A stretch of 64,000 nucleotides of DNA, from contig NZ_FMXM01000004.1 of the NCBI RefSeq assembly GCF_900103325.1, positions 62,001-126,000 of the forward strand. Reading direction: 5' to 3'. The position numbers and the translations under genes are program-made. This DNA comes from Mesorhizobium qingshengii. GTDB lineage: Bacteria > Pseudomonadota > Alphaproteobacteria > Rhizobiales > Rhizobiaceae. The stretch's first letter is position 1. The number at the start of each line of letters is the position of its first letter. Below, piece by piece: positions 35,567 through 48,507 of this stretch. Under the pieces are notes generated by a model that worked only from the letters and a program-made list of their open reading frames with translations, ran no database searches and had not been told where the DNA came from.

Positions 35567-36448
35567 TCAGTGGCCTTCGATCACCGCGCCGACCGATCCC
35601 CAGACGTAGATCGATGCGAACAGGAACAGCCAGACCACGTCGACGAAGTGCCAATACCAGGCTGCGGCCTCGAAGCCGAAATGCTGCTTGGGGGTGAAAT
35701 CGCCCTTCATTGCCCTGATCAGGCAGACCAGCAGGAAGATGGTGCCGATGATGACATGGAAACCATGGAAGCCGGTGGCCATGAAGAAGGTGGCGCCGTA
35801 GATGGAATCCTTGAAGGCGAACGGCGCATGCATGTACTCGTAGGCCTGCACCATGGTGAACAGCATGCCGAGGCCGACAGTCAGTGCGAGACCGTTGATC
35901 AGCCCTTTGCGATCGCCATGGATGAGCGAGTGGTGCGCCCAGGTAACCGTGGTGCCCGACAGGAGCAGAATGACGGTGTTGTAGAGCGGCAGGTGGAAAG
36001 GATCGAGAACCTCCATGCCCTTCGGCGGCCAGACACCACCGGTGAACGCGGTACGAGCGTAATTCTGAACCTCGCTGGGGAACAGGCTGGCATCGAAAAA
36101 AGCCCAGAACCAGGCGACGAAGAACATCACCTCCGAGGCAATGAACATGATCATGCCGTAGCGCAGGTGGAGCGATACCACCCGCGTGTGATGGCCCTCA
36201 TGCGCTTCCTTGATCGTATCCGACCACCAGGCGAACATGGTGTAGAGGACGATTGCCATGCCGATGAAGAACAGCCACGGATTGGCGATGTTGAAGCCGA
36301 AGATCGGGAAGTTGCCCGCCTTGAGATACTGCATCAGGCAGACGCCACCGATCGCGGTCACCAACGCGCCGATGGACCCCAGGAAAGGCCATGGGCTCGG
36401 GTCTACGAGATGGTAGTCATGGTGTGGTTTTGCGTGCGCGTCTGCCAT
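35567..36448 (-). CDS. ctaE: Cytochrome c oxidase subunit III
   Basis: 293 residues with seven membrane helices. Characteristic stretches are [17 protein letters not shown] at the start, [37 protein letters not shown] and [20 protein letters not shown] at the end. It is the third core subunit of the aa3-type oxidase. It is separated from ctaG by a single base and followed by a strong terminator. Confidence 0.98.
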   Translation of the reverse strand: MADAHAKPHHDYHLVDPSPWPFLGSIGALVTAIGGVCLMQYLKAGNFPIFGFNIANPWLFFIGMAIVLYTMFAWWSDTIKEAHEGHHTRVVSLHLRYGMIMFIASEVMFFVAWFWAFFDASLFPSEVQNYARTAFTGGVWPPKGMEVLDPFHLPLYNTVILLLSGTTVTWAHHSLIHGDRKGLINGLALTVGLGMLFTMVQAYEYMHAPFAFKDSIYGATFFMATGFHGFHVIIGTIFLLVCLIRAMKGDFTPKQHFGFEAAAWYWHFVDVVWLFLFASIYVWGSVGAVIEGH

Positions 36449-36449
36449 A

Positions 36450-37082
36450 TCAACCCCCGAGATTTGCTTCGGTATTCGAAATTATCTTGCTGCTGCCTTT
36501 GACCGGCACCGATGATGCAACCGGCTTGCTCTTCTCGACCGGGAACATCGTATAGGACAGAGTGATCGTCTTCACGTCCTTCAGTTCCGGCACGTTCACA
36601 ATATCGGGATCCACATAGAACACGACCGGCATGTCCAGCGTCTGGCCGGGCTTCAGCGTCGTATCGGTAAAGCAGAAGCACTCGACCTTGTTGAAGTAGG
36701 GGCCGGCGAGTTCCGGCTGCACATTGAAGGTGGCCCGGCCGGTAACGGGGCGATCGAACTTGTTGATGGCCTGGTACTGCGCTTGCACCGTCTCGCCGAT
36801 CTTCATCGTCATAGACCGTTGGACCGGCTGGAATTGCCACGGCACGCCGGCAATGTTGGCATCGAAGCGGACGGTGATGTCGCGGTCGAGCACGCGGCCG
36901 GCATATTGCTTCTCGGCACGTTGCGTCTTACCGCCATAGCCGGTCGCCTGGCAGAACATCTTGTAAAGCGGCACCGCGGCATAGGCCATGCCGATCATGC
37001 CGGTGAAGAAAACAAGGCAGACCGCCGCGACCATGACGTTGCCATTGTTCCTGCCCGGTCTTTTGTACGTTTCGACGCTCAT
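36450..37082 (-). CDS. ctaG: Cytochrome c oxidase assembly protein CtaG/Cox11
   Basis: 210 residues from the ATG at 37082 ([20 protein letters not shown]). One N-terminal membrane helix anchors a periplasmic Cox11 domain that delivers copper to the CuB site of subunit I. The copper-binding motif CFCF is in [33 protein letters not shown] is also conserved. The start overlaps the stop of the upstream small gene by one base. The longer frame to 37289 overlaps that gene and is rejected. Confidence 0.96.
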   Translation of the reverse strand: MSVETYKRPGRNNGNVMVAAVCLVFFTGMIGMAYAAVPLYKMFCQATGYGGKTQRAEKQYAGRVLDRDITVRFDANIAGVPWQFQPVQRSMTMKIGETVQAQYQAINKFDRPVTGRATFNVQPELAGPYFNKVECFCFTDTTLKPGQTLDMPVVFYVDPDIVNVPELKDVKTITLSYTMFPVEKSKPVASSVPVKGSSKIISNTEANLGG

Positions 37083-37246
37083 CACATCGTGCCCAGGTTG
37101 TGGCCGAACTTGACGATCGTGGCGATATAGAAAATGACGACCAGCACGGCTAAAGCCAGGCCGATGGCGACGGAACGGTTGCGCCTGGCTTTCCTCTGAC
37201 GCTCGGTCAATGTGACCAGCTCGAGCTTTTCTTCGATCATGGTCAT
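37082..37246 (-). CDS. CoxF-like small membrane protein
   Basis: 54 residues ([20 protein letters not shown] and one membrane helix [20 protein letters not shown], ending FGHNLGTM). ATG at 37246 overlaps the ctaB stop (ATGA), and its own stop overlaps ctaG. This short protein between ctaB and ctaG is known as CoxF in rhizobial cox operons. Function unclear, perhaps oxidase assembly. A start two codons later (37240) is possible. Confidence 0.85.
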   Translation of the reverse strand: MTMIEEKLELVTLTERQRKARRNRSVAIGLALAVLVVIFYIATIVKFGHNLGTM

Positions 37247-38187
37247 GCTCCACCCATGGCAAGGACACGCTCGACGACGCTGTCGGCAAGATAGGCGGCG
37301 AAGATGGCGAAGAGATAGAGAAGCGAATAGGCGAACAAGGCCTTGGCCGGCTTCATCACGCGGTCGCCGTCGGCCATCGCCAGCACCTTCCACGAGTACC
37401 AGACAAAACCAGCGCCGAGCAGCACTGCGGCCACGCCATAGACGGGCGTGGTGTAGCCAAGCAGCCATGGCAGCACGCCAACCGGGGCCAGCACCAGCGC
37501 GTAGGCGAAGATCTGACGGCGGGTTGAAGCCTGGCCGGCGACATTCGGCATCATCGGAATGCCGGCACGTTCGTAATCTTCCGACTTGAACAGCGCCAGC
37601 GCCCAGAAATGCGGCGGCGTCCAGAGGAAGATGATCAGGAACAGGATCAGGCTTTCGAGGCTGACCGTTCCGGTCACCGCTGCCCAGCCAATGACCGGCG
37701 GAATGGCGCCGGCAGCCCCGCCGATGACGATGTTCTGCGGCGTCCAGCGCTTCAGCCACATCGTGTAAACGACGGCGTAGAAGAAGATGGTGAAGGCAAG
37801 CAGCGTCGCCGACAGCCAGTTGACCAGAACGCCCAGCGTCATCACCGACAGCACCGACAGCACCAGGCCGAAGCTCAGCGCCTCGCCGGGCCGAATGCGA
37901 CCGGCCGGGACCGGCCGGCTCGCGGTCCTGGTCATCACGGCATCGATGTCGGCGTCATACCACATGTTAAGCGCGCCCGACGCGCCGGCGCCGATGGCGA
38001 TCGACAGGATGGCGATCACCGCCAGCAGCGGGTTGATGGTCACGGGTGCGGCGACCAGTCCGACAAAGGCGGTGAACACCACCAGCGACATGACGCGCGG
38101 CTTCAGCAGGGCGAAGAAATCGCCTGCCGTCGCTTCCGACATGCGAAAGCCCGCTTCGTCAATCAATTGGTCGTCGACAAGGGCCAT
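37243..38187 (-). CDS. ctaB: Protoheme IX farnesyltransferase (heme O synthase)
   Basis: 314 residues, UbiA-type prenyltransferase with about nine membrane helices. The substrate-binding motif is [19 protein letters not shown] and the second Asp-rich motif is in [15 protein letters not shown]. It converts heme b to heme o for the aa3 oxidase. It lies between ctaD and coxF in the usual order. Confidence 0.97.
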   Translation of the reverse strand: MALVDDQLIDEAGFRMSEATAGDFFALLKPRVMSLVVFTAFVGLVAAPVTINPLLAVIAILSIAIGAGASGALNMWYDADIDAVMTRTASRPVPAGRIRPGEALSFGLVLSVLSVMTLGVLVNWLSATLLAFTIFFYAVVYTMWLKRWTPQNIVIGGAAGAIPPVIGWAAVTGTVSLESLILFLIIFLWTPPHFWALALFKSEDYERAGIPMMPNVAGQASTRRQIFAYALVLAPVGVLPWLLGYTTPVYGVAAVLLGAGFVWYSWKVLAMADGDRVMKPAKALFAYSLLYLFAIFAAYLADSVVERVLAMGGA

Positions 38188-38264
38188 GCGTACTTAGGTC
38201 CATCATTCCGTTTGGCCAAAACCGCCGGCGGACCGGCGGTTTCGATTCCATGCAGGCTGCCGCC

Positions 38265-40848
<2,584 letters not shown>

Positions 40849-41214
40849 CGTCTCCCAGTTCCTCGCGGTTGCGGTGCGAGAATATCGAACAATGCCGGGA
40901 CGGGAATCCCGACAGTCTCAAGCTGGTTCAAACCATACTCTTTTTCCCTCCGCAAGAAAGGAGCGGACGAAACCGTGCGGCATTTTTGCGCGCAAGCCAG
41001 GATGAGCCCTTGAAGGCAGCAGCGGTGGCCCCGAATCGCGTATGTTCGGCCAATGGCCGCATTCTTGCGGGCCCTGCGTAGCGGACGTCGCAATTCGGGC
41101 GAAATTGGCTAGGAAAAGCGCCGTGTTGGCTTTTTCGGGGCAGACCGGTTGCGGTCTCATCCTTTACTTGGCTTTGGCGCGGCTTAAAGTGCCGTGATTC
41201 GCAATGGAGCCGTC
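40849..41214. other. Divergent promoter region, ctaC / ialB
   Basis: 366 bases between two divergent genes without a supported gene. It should hold the cox-operon promoter and that of the IalB-like gene. I see no strong palindrome or clear promoter boxes. Confidence 0.5.
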
Positions 41215-41775
41215 ATGAACTCTTGGCTTTCGAGACTTGGGCTTTCGAGAACCTTGGCGAAGGTCAGCTTTCTCGCCGCCTTGTCCGTGATGGGCTTGTC
41301 TGCAATCGGCTTGTCCGGCATCAGCCAGGCCAATGCCGCGCAGCCGAGCGGCACTGTCCGCTCGACGCATGGCGCGTGGTCGATCATCTGCGACACGCCG
41401 GCCGGCGCCACCTCGGAACAATGCGTGATGATGCAGAACGTCGTCGCCGAGGATCGCCCGGAGATGGGGCTCTCGGTCGTCGTGCTGCGCACCGCCGACA
41501 ACAAGGCGGAGATCCTGCGCGTGCTGGCGCCGCTGGGCGTGCTTCTGCCCAACGGGCTCGGCCTCAATGTCGACGGCAAGGATATCGGTCGCGCCTATTT
41601 CGTGCGCTGCTTCCAGGACGGCTGCTACGCCGAGGTCATTCTCGAAAAGCCGCTGCTCGACACGTTGAAGACCGGCACATCGGCCACTTTCATCGTCTTC
41701 CAGACCCCGGAAGAAGGTATCGGCATTCCGGTCGACCTCAAGGGTTTCGCCGACGGTTTCGCCGCCCTGCCCTGA
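41215..41775 (+). CDS. Invasion-associated locus B (IalB) family protein
   Basis: 186 residues from the ATG at 41215, with GGAG 7 nt upstream. A signal peptide (FLAALSVMGLSAIGLSG, cut near ANA-AQ) leads to the IalB fold: THGAWSIICDTP, EQCVMMQNV, YFVRCFQDGCYAEV and TSATFIVFQTPEEGIGIPV. The two Cys pairs probably form disulfides. In Bartonella IalB is linked to erythrocyte entry; in free-living rhizobia its role is unclear. Confidence 0.88.
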   Translation: MNSWLSRLGLSRTLAKVSFLAALSVMGLSAIGLSGISQANAAQPSGTVRSTHGAWSIICDTPAGATSEQCVMMQNVVAEDRPEMGLSVVVLRTADNKAEILRVLAPLGVLLPNGLGLNVDGKDIGRAYFVRCFQDGCYAEVILEKPLLDTLKTGTSATFIVFQTPEEGIGIPVDLKGFADGFAALP

Positions 41776-41899
41776 GCAGTTCTCTTCCTGAGGGACATGT
41801 TTGCACGGACGCGCGTGCACCATCGCTTTGCCGCAGCGCATTGCCGAAACGCCCGGTCGCGCCTACATCGGCAAAAGAAATCTTCTCCAGGGATGCGCC

Positions 41900-43312
41900 A
41901 TGAACAGCCTGATAGGCCAATTTGACATTTCCGACGACCGCATCAAGCAGATCGTCGCCGACACCATCAATGGCGCCGACGACGGCGAGTTGTTCCTCGA
42001 ATACAGCGAGAGCGAGGCGCTGATGTTCGACAATGGCCGACTGAAGACCGCCAACTTCAACACGGACCAGGGCTTTGGCCTGCGTGCCGTTGCCGGCGAA
42101 GCCAGCGGCTATGCCCATTCCAGCGATCTTTCGGAAGCCTCGTTGCTGCGCGCGGCCGATGCCGTGTCCACCGTCAAGGGCGGCTATTCCGGCACGCTTG
42201 CCGCGGCCCCCGCCCGTACCAATCGCCATCTCTATGGAGACGAGAACCCAATCCCCTCGCCTTCCTTCGAGGTCAAGGCGAAGCTGCTGCAGGAAATCGA
42301 CGCCTGGCTGCGCGCCGAGGACCCGCGCGTCCGCCAGGTTTCGGCATCGCTCGCAGCCTCCTGGCAGCATGTCGAAATCGTGCGCGCCGACGGCCAGGTG
42401 GTGCGCGATATCCGGCCGTTGGTCCGGATCAACGTCTCTGTCGTCGTCGGCAATGGCGACCGCCAGGAGAGTGGCTCCTACGGCATGGGCGGACGCAAGG
42501 CTTTCGGCGACTTTCTCGTCGAGGACAGCTGGAAGCACGCCGCCAAGGAGGCGCTCAGGCAAGCGCTGGTCAACCTCGAGGCCATTCCGGCGCCGGCCGG
42601 GACCTTCGACATCGTGCTGTCGAGTGGATGGCCGGGCGTCATGCTGCACGAGGCCGTCGGCCATGGCCTCGAAGGCGACTTCAACCGCAAGAAGACCTCG
42701 GCCTTCGCCGGCCTGCTGGGTCAGCAGGTCGCCGCCAAGGGCGTCAGCGTCGTCGACGACGGCACCATGCCCGAGCGGCGCGGCTCGCTCACCGTCGACG
42801 ACGAAGGCACGCCTTCGGCCCGTAATGTACTGATCGATGACGGCAAACTGGTCGGCTACATGCAGGATCGCCAGAACGCCCGGCTGATGGGCATGAAGGC
42901 CACCGGCAACGGCCGGCGCGAAGGCTATGCGCACCAGCCGATGCCGCGCATGACCAACACCTACATGACGGCGGGCGACATGGAGCCGGACGAGATCATC
43001 GCCTCGGTCAAGAACGGCATCTATGCCGTCTCCTTCGGCGGCGGCCAGGTCGACATCACCTCGGGCAAATTCGTGTTCGGTTGCACCGAGGCCTACATGA
43101 TCGAGAACGGCAAGGTGACGCAGCCGATCAAGGGCGCCATGCTGATCGGCAACGGGCCGGATGCCATGCACCGCGTTTCGATGGTCGGCAACGACATGAA
43201 GCTCGATACCGGCATCGGCATGTGCGGCAAGGCCGGACAGGGCGTCCCGGTCGGTGTCGGCCAGCCGCATCTCAGGATGAACCAGATGACAGTCGGCGGC
43301 ACGCGGGTTTGA
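41900..43312 (+). CDS. tldD: Metalloprotease TldD
   Basis: 470 residues from the ATG at 41900 (MNSLIGQFDISDDRIKQIV). The zinc motif HEAVGHGLEGD (HExxxH) lies near residue 252, and the C-terminal GTRV-type end is FGGGQVDITSGKFVFGCTEAY with ...MNQMTVGGTRV. TldD acts with TldE (PmbA) to cleave unfolded peptides and mature microcin-type products. Confidence 0.96.
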   Translation: MNSLIGQFDISDDRIKQIVADTINGADDGELFLEYSESEALMFDNGRLKTANFNTDQGFGLRAVAGEASGYAHSSDLSEASLLRAADAVSTVKGGYSGTLAAAPARTNRHLYGDENPIPSPSFEVKAKLLQEIDAWLRAEDPRVRQVSASLAASWQHVEIVRADGQVVRDIRPLVRINVSVVVGNGDRQESGSYGMGGRKAFGDFLVEDSWKHAAKEALRQALVNLEAIPAPAGTFDIVLSSGWPGVMLHEAVGHGLEGDFNRKKTSAFAGLLGQQVAAKGVSVVDDGTMPERRGSLTVDDEGTPSARNVLIDDGKLVGYMQDRQNARLMGMKATGNGRREGYAHQPMPRMTNTYMTAGDMEPDEIIASVKNGIYAVSFGGGQVDITSGKFVFGCTEAYMIENGKVTQPIKGAMLIGNGPDAMHRVSMVGNDMKLDTGIGMCGKAGQGVPVGVGQPHLRMNQMTVGGTRV

Positions 43313-43356
43313 GCGTCACGACATGAAGGAAGGCCGGCGCATTTCCGCCTTCCCGC

Positions 43357-45747
43357 CTACTGCTTGCACGGAGGCTCGCCCGGGTGTCCGCAGGCAGGTT
43401 TCTTGTTGCCTTGCGGCGGCTGCGGATTGGGCTGTTGCAACAGACGCCGCTCCTGGACCTGGGGCTTGGGCTGAGCATGGAACTCCGGCTTCTGCGGCTT
43501 TGAGAACATCTGCACGTTCGGCTTTTCCTGCAGCTTGAGCTGGCGCTGCGGATTCTCGTTAGGCTTGTTGACCTTGAAGTTCCGCTGGACGTTGACTTGC
43601 GGGCCGGTGGAACCTCCTCCGCCGTTCTGCAGCTTGCGGAACTTCTTGTTCCTGTTTCCTAAGGCCTGATCGCTCGGTCCGGCAACGGCCTGGCCGGCGG
43701 ACAGATTCTTGCGCGTCAGCTTCTTCGGCTTGCCGCCACCCTGGTCAGAGAAGACAGCTGGATTGTTCTTCTTGAGCTTTTCCCGCGCGCTCAGGCCCTG
43801 CCCGGCCGGTGCACCGTTGACGGTCGGCAGCTTGCGGAACTTGCCTTTCTTGCCCTGCCCATCGCCGACTCCGTTCTGCTGCCCATTTCCCTGTCCGGTA
43901 ACGGCAGCGCCGGCATTTCCCGTGGCCTGCTGGTTGCCGCCCAAGGTGCCTTGCTTGCCACGCAGCTTCTTGGACTTGTTGTTGGGTAGATTCTGGCCGT
44001 TGAGCACCGGCGGTTTGCCGTTGACGAGTGGCAGCGTCTTGCCGTTTGCTCCCGGCAGAGTGTGATCAGTTGAGAGCGTCTTCGACAGCCGCTTTGCGCC
44101 GCCGGGCTGCTGGCCTTGCGCCGCACCCTGGCCGAGCTTGCCCAGAGCGGCAGGGTTCCGGTCAGAGAGCACGGCCTTCTTCTGCAGCAGCGGCGGCAGC
44201 GCCACCTTGGTCGCGATCGCGGCCGCGCCCACTCCAACCGCGGCGCCGGTCAGCTTCTGGCCGGTGGTGAGGCCACCGCCATTGCCCTGCCCTGCCTGAT
44301 TGTTCTCGTTATTGATCGTCGTGTTGTTGATGACGGTCGTGTTGTGGATGTTTTTGAAGATGATGTTGTCGGGCGGCGGCACGATGTTGTGCGGCGGGTT
44401 GACCCACACCGGCACCGGCACGAAGACCGGCACCGGCAGAACAAAGATATCGACTGCCGGCCGCGGCGGCGCCAACACGATGAAATCCGGCGGAGGCGGC
44501 GGCAGGAAGATCACCGCGACAGGCGGCGGTGGCTCGAAGTCGAAATCGGGATCGTCGAAATAGAGAACGGGCCGGTCGACATAGATGATCTCTTCCGGTG
44601 ATGGCGGCGGCACGTCGTAGTCATAGACGGTAAAATCCTCCGGCGGCTCCAGCGCTGCGTCGAAATGCTCCAGCCGGCGGCGGGCATCCCAGGCGTGCGG
44701 GCCATGCGGATATCGATCGAGGTAGGACCAGTAGGCCTCCGGCGTGTCCCGGAGCCAGGTTTCGCGCCAAGTGATCGCTTCGCGCCGAGCAGCTATGATG
44801 GCCCGCACGCGCTTGGCCATTGGATCGTGCGGGTAGGCGCCGACGAAATCCTCGTAACCGCGGAGCGTGTCGCGGTCGAGGGCCGCGACATAGGCGTCGT
44901 GGGCGTCGAAGTCGCGGATCTCTCTGGTCCGGTTGGCTTGGGACTCAGCCTCCGAGACCTTGGGCGCGGGCGCGTCCGGAGCGCGGTCGAAGAAGACGAA
45001 GGGCGCCGTGATCTTCGAGGCGCTCCACGGAACTTCCGCGCCCTGGGTCACCTCGTTGACGCGCAAGCGTGTGCGATCGAAAACATCGTCAAGCGGCAGG
45101 CCGCCTTCGCGCATCATCTCGGCTAGCGCCTGTGCGTAGGCGCCGTACGGGCCCTTGCCCTCCGGCGCGACGGTCCCCGGAGCGGCATTGAATGCAACAA
45201 GCATGTTCGGATCGGGATCGACCAGTGCGAGACCTCCGGCCAGCGGCTGGTTCGTCTGCGGGAATGCATTCGGCCGCGCCGCATCGAGCACGACGATGTT
45301 GACCTTCGTCGGTAGTCCAGCCAGCGACTTGGAGACATCGGAGAGCCGCATCCCCTGAAGCGGGACGTCGGTTGGATTGGCGATCTGGGCATCGACGGGC
45401 AAGAAGTAATTCTCGCCTTCGAACTGCACGCCATGGCCGGCGAGATAGATGAAGACGACCGCGTCGGGACCGGCGGCAGAAACCTTGCCGAGGAAATCCC
45501 GCAACGCGCCGCGCAGCGATTCCTGGTCGACGTCGCGGGCACCGACCACATCGAACCCTGCCGCCTGCAAGGTCTGCGCGATCAGCCCGGCATCATTGGC
45601 GGGCGTCGCCAGCGCACCCGACGGATAGGCGGCATTGCCGATGACGAAAGCGAGGCGTTTTTCACCTTGCGCGAGGGCACCCGTCGCGGAAGCGGCCACG
45701 AAAATGACGAGCAGGAAGAAGCCGAGGAATTTCTGGAGCGTCCGCAT
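43357..45747 (-). CDS. Caspase-like (peptidase C14 fold) protein lacking the catalytic Cys, with repeat-rich tail
   Basis: 796 residues from the ATG at 45747 (MRTLQKFLGFFLLVIFVAAS). The signal peptide ends near ALAQ, so it is exported. The caspase-like p20 domain is about residues 29-260: RLAFVIGNAAYPSGALATPA, VFIYLAGHGVQFEGENYFLP (His105) and VNIVVLDAARPNAF, where the usual DACR cysteine is Ala157. A TPR-like helical part (about 290-400) follows. Then come Pro-rich blocks (FLPPPPPDFIVLAPPRPAV), an Asn-rich NTTVINNTTINN stretch, and ~330 residues rich in Gly, Asn, Gln and Lys with recurring KLRGK, KFRKL and KKL. It is probably a non-catalytic, secreted scaffold-like protein. Confidence 0.85.
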   Translation of the reverse strand: MRTLQKFLGFFLLVIFVAASATGALAQGEKRLAFVIGNAAYPSGALATPANDAGLIAQTLQAAGFDVVGARDVDQESLRGALRDFLGKVSAAGPDAVVFIYLAGHGVQFEGENYFLPVDAQIANPTDVPLQGMRLSDVSKSLAGLPTKVNIVVLDAARPNAFPQTNQPLAGGLALVDPDPNMLVAFNAAPGTVAPEGKGPYGAYAQALAEMMREGGLPLDDVFDRTRLRVNEVTQGAEVPWSASKITAPFVFFDRAPDAPAPKVSEAESQANRTREIRDFDAHDAYVAALDRDTLRGYEDFVGAYPHDPMAKRVRAIIAARREAITWRETWLRDTPEAYWSYLDRYPHGPHAWDARRRLEHFDAALEPPEDFTVYDYDVPPPSPEEIIYVDRPVLYFDDPDFDFEPPPPVAVIFLPPPPPDFIVLAPPRPAVDIFVLPVPVFVPVPVWVNPPHNIVPPPDNIIFKNIHNTTVINNTTINNENNQAGQGNGGGLTTGQKLTGAAVGVGAAAIATKVALPPLLQKKAVLSDRNPAALGKLGQGAAQGQQPGGAKRLSKTLSTDHTLPGANGKTLPLVNGKPPVLNGQNLPNNKSKKLRGKQGTLGGNQQATGNAGAAVTGQGNGQQNGVGDGQGKKGKFRKLPTVNGAPAGQGLSAREKLKKNNPAVFSDQGGGKPKKLTRKNLSAGQAVAGPSDQALGNRNKKFRKLQNGGGGSTGPQVNVQRNFKVNKPNENPQRQLKLQEKPNVQMFSKPQKPEFHAQPKPQVQERRLLQQPNPQPPQGNKKPACGHPGEPPCKQ

Positions 45748-45934
45748 TTCTGGCCACCATGTCAAGCAAACGGTGATGGAGCAGGATGGTTCCCTCCTCC
45801 AGTGATTCCGAAATAGACGGACGCAAAGGGGGCGGCTTTGCGGCGCGATTTCGGCAAGCCCGCCCGACGCGGAAAACTCAAGAAGATGTGATCGTTTTCG
45901 GTTCACGCGTGAACCAAAGGAAATGCGAACAACG

Positions 45935-47170
45935 CTATCGCCGCTTCCGCGGCTTCTCCAGGAGCGCCACCGCCTCGACATGGGATGACCACAGGAACTG
46001 GTCGATCGGCGTCACGCTTTTCAAGGTGTAGCCGCCGTCGATGAGGATGCGCAAATCCCGCGCCAGCGTCACCGGATTGCAGGACACCGCGGCAACGAAC
46101 GGAACATCCGAGCGGGCGATCTGCTTCGACTGGTCCTCGGCGCCGGCGCGCGGTGGGTCGAACACGAGACCGTCGAAAGCGTTCAACTCCTTGAACGTCA
46201 GCGGCCGGCGGAACAGGTCGCGGCGTTCGCCCGTCACCCGCTTCAGTCCGGTCGCGAAGCGTGCCCCCCGATCGAGCGCCGACAATGCCGCCGCGTCGCC
46301 TTCGACAGCATGGACTTCCGACTTCGCCGCAAGCCTCAGCGCAAAGCTGCCGCAGCCGGCGAAAAGATCGGCGACCTTCTTGGCACGTTTCAGATGTCCG
46401 CCAACGATATCGGCCATGGTCTGTTCGGCGGCCGCTGTCGCCTGCAGAAAAGCGCCCGGCGGAACGGCGACCGCGACGCCCCCGAACATGACCACCGGCT
46501 TCTTCGGCTCGATGACGATTTCGTCGTCGATCGAAAGCCGGGCAAATCCCTGAGCCATGACGAAGTTGGAGGCGACCCGACGCTGGTTCTCACCCAGTTT
46601 CCCGGACTCGTAGACCGCGATGTCGAGGCCCGACCCGGTCACGGTGACTGCCATCCGGAACGATTTGGTGGTGGCGCAAACCAATTCGGCGAGTGCCTTC
46701 AACCGGTCGAGCGCGGCGACGATCTCTGGCAGGGAGATCGGGCATTCCGATATCGGGATGATTTCGGGCGACAGATGGCGATTGAAGCCGAGCAGCATGC
46801 CCGTTTCGGCGCGCCGGGCGGCGAGCACCACACGGCGCCGCGTGTGCGGCGCACAGGCGACCAACTCGCCAATCTGGCAATCGATGCCCCTCAAGGCGTG
46901 CACCACCTTGTCGCGTTTCCATTGGCGATAGGCTTCGGCTTCGAGATGCTGGAGAGCGCAACCGCCGCATTCGGTGAAATGGCGGCAGGCGGGATCGATG
47001 CGCAGCGGCGAGGCCTCCAGCACCGCCATCAGCGTGGCGCGGTCCCTTTCGCGCGCCGCGGTGACGGTTTCGCCGGGCAATGTGAAGGGAATGAACAGAT
47101 CGCCGCTCTCGGTCTCGGCAATGCCGTCGCCCTGGGCGCCAAGTTTCCTGATGGTGAAGCGCGTGCTCAT
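45935..47170 (-). CDS. 23S rRNA/tRNA (uracil-5-)-methyltransferase, RumA/TrmA family
   Basis: 411 residues from the ATG at 47170 (MSTRFTIRKLGAQGDGIAET). An N-terminal TRAM-like domain is followed by the Fe-S site CRHFTECGGCALQHLE, the SAM motif VADLFAGCGSFALRL, FDPPRAG and the catalytic VAAVSCNPVTLARDL. It methylates uracil-5 in rRNA or tRNA; the exact target is not assignable. It overlaps the tlyA stop (ATGA). The frame extending further upstream is rejected. Confidence 0.94.
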   Translation of the reverse strand: MSTRFTIRKLGAQGDGIAETESGDLFIPFTLPGETVTAARERDRATLMAVLEASPLRIDPACRHFTECGGCALQHLEAEAYRQWKRDKVVHALRGIDCQIGELVACAPHTRRRVVLAARRAETGMLLGFNRHLSPEIIPISECPISLPEIVAALDRLKALAELVCATTKSFRMAVTVTGSGLDIAVYESGKLGENQRRVASNFVMAQGFARLSIDDEIVIEPKKPVVMFGGVAVAVPPGAFLQATAAAEQTMADIVGGHLKRAKKVADLFAGCGSFALRLAAKSEVHAVEGDAAALSALDRGARFATGLKRVTGERRDLFRRPLTFKELNAFDGLVFDPPRAGAEDQSKQIARSDVPFVAAVSCNPVTLARDLRILIDGGYTLKSVTPIDQFLWSSHVEAVALLEKPRKRR

Positions 47171-47931
47171 CGATCCTTGATCCCACCGAGCAGGAATTCG
47201 CGATTGCCGTCGCCACCTTCGATCGGCGACAGGTGCAGCCCGAGCGAGCGCCAGCCGGGAATGGCGTCCAGCCAATCCTGCAGTAGGCCGGCGACGCGGG
47301 AGGCATCGTAGGGATCTTTCAACAGGCCACCCTTGCCGATCGCTTCGCGACCCGCCTCGAATTGCGGCTTGACCAGAAACACGGCGCCGGTACCAGCCTT
47401 CGCGATGGCAAGCGCCGGCGGCAGCGCCAGTTTCAGCGAAATGAAGCTGACATCGGAGACGATAAAGTCCGGAATACGGCCGGCAAGATCGGCGGCTGCG
47501 AGGTCGCGGGCGTTCAGACCCTCGATGACCGTCACCCGCGGATCGCCGCCGACATCGGGATGCATCTGGCCATGACCGACATCAATCGCGGTGACATGCG
47601 CAGCGCCGCGCTCAAGCAGGACCTGGGTGAAGCCGCCCGTCGAAGCGCCGATGTCGAGTGCCTCGCGGCCAGCCGGGTCGAGGCCGAAATGGTCGAGCCC
47701 GCCGATCAGCTTGAGCGCCGCACGCGACACGTAGCCTTGCGCCGGGTCGTCGATGGCAATCAGGCATTGCGGCAAGACGTTCTGACCGGGCTTGCGGGCA
47801 ATCACGCCGTCAACCGTGACGGCTCCGCGTTCGACCGCGTCGCGGGCACGCGAGCGGCTGGCAAACAGCCCGCGCTGGACGAGCAGTTCGTCGAGCCGTT
47901 GGCGTGCGCTGGCTGGCAGAGGCGAGTTCAT
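47167..47931 (-). CDS. tlyA: TlyA-family rRNA methyltransferase/hemolysin
   Basis: 254 residues. S4 RNA-binding domain at residues 8-70 (RLDELLVQRGLFASRSRARD), then a FtsJ-like methyltransferase with the SAM motif ALDIGASTGGFTQVLLERGA and the catalytic region FIVSDVSFISLKLALPP plus VFLVKPQFEAGRE. TlyA methylates ribose 2'-O in rRNA in mycobacteria. In rhizobia it usually follows dxs; here a GFA gene and a small secreted protein gene lie between them. Confidence 0.94.
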   Translation of the reverse strand: MNSPLPASARQRLDELLVQRGLFASRSRARDAVERGAVTVDGVIARKPGQNVLPQCLIAIDDPAQGYVSRAALKLIGGLDHFGLDPAGREALDIGASTGGFTQVLLERGAAHVTAIDVGHGQMHPDVGGDPRVTVIEGLNARDLAAADLAGRIPDFIVSDVSFISLKLALPPALAIAKAGTGAVFLVKPQFEAGREAIGKGGLLKDPYDASRVAGLLQDWLDAIPGWRSLGLHLSPIEGGDGNREFLLGGIKDR

Positions 47932-48105
47932 CGGCCTTCATGGCGAAAGCCGGCGGCGAAGGCAAGGATATTGGGGCGGGACAAGGAACATCGTCGGAAA
48001 GCGGCGAAGGGATCAAGCCGCTCCGTGGCTTGTCGAGTACCGCATCGGGTCCGGCACAATGTTAAGGCGGAGAGCAGCTTGCTGTCGGAACTCGAAGAAG
48101 GGCGG

Positions 48106-48507
48106 ATGCTGACGGGAACCTGCCACTGTGGTGCGGCCCACTGGACCCTGGAGGGCGATCCCGGATCCATCACAGCCTGCAATTGCACGCTCTGCCGTCG
48201 CTATGGCGTGCTCTGGGCTTACGATTATGTCGACGAACGCATTCGCGTCGCCGGACCGACGAGCAGCTATACGCGTGCCGGGAAGGATGCCCCTTCGCTC
48301 GAGATCCTGTTCTGCCCGACCTGCGCTTGCGTGCTCGCCTGGCGTGGCTTGCGCCCGAGCGCCGGCGGTCGAACGCGAATCGCCGTCAATGTGAGGCTTG
48401 CGCCACCGGAGGCCGTCGCCGACTTGCCGATCGACCATTTCGATGGCCTCGACACCTACGACGACCTGCCACGCGACGGTCGCTGCGTGCGCGACTTGTG
48501 GTTCTAG
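48106..48507 (+). CDS. GFA-family (glutathione-dependent formaldehyde-activating-like) protein
   Basis: 133 residues from the ATG at 48106. Zinc cysteines are in LTGTCHCGAAHWTLEG, TACNCTLCRRYG and LFCPTCACVLAW, the three sites of the GFA/CENP-V fold. The substrate is unknown. The frame extends upstream across tlyA; I reject that. It faces a small opposing gene with a 4-base overlap of stops. Confidence 0.9.
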   Translation: MLTGTCHCGAAHWTLEGDPGSITACNCTLCRRYGVLWAYDYVDERIRVAGPTSSYTRAGKDAPSLEILFCPTCACVLAWRGLRPSAGGRTRIAVNVRLAPPEAVADLPIDHFDGLDTYDDLPRDGRCVRDLWF

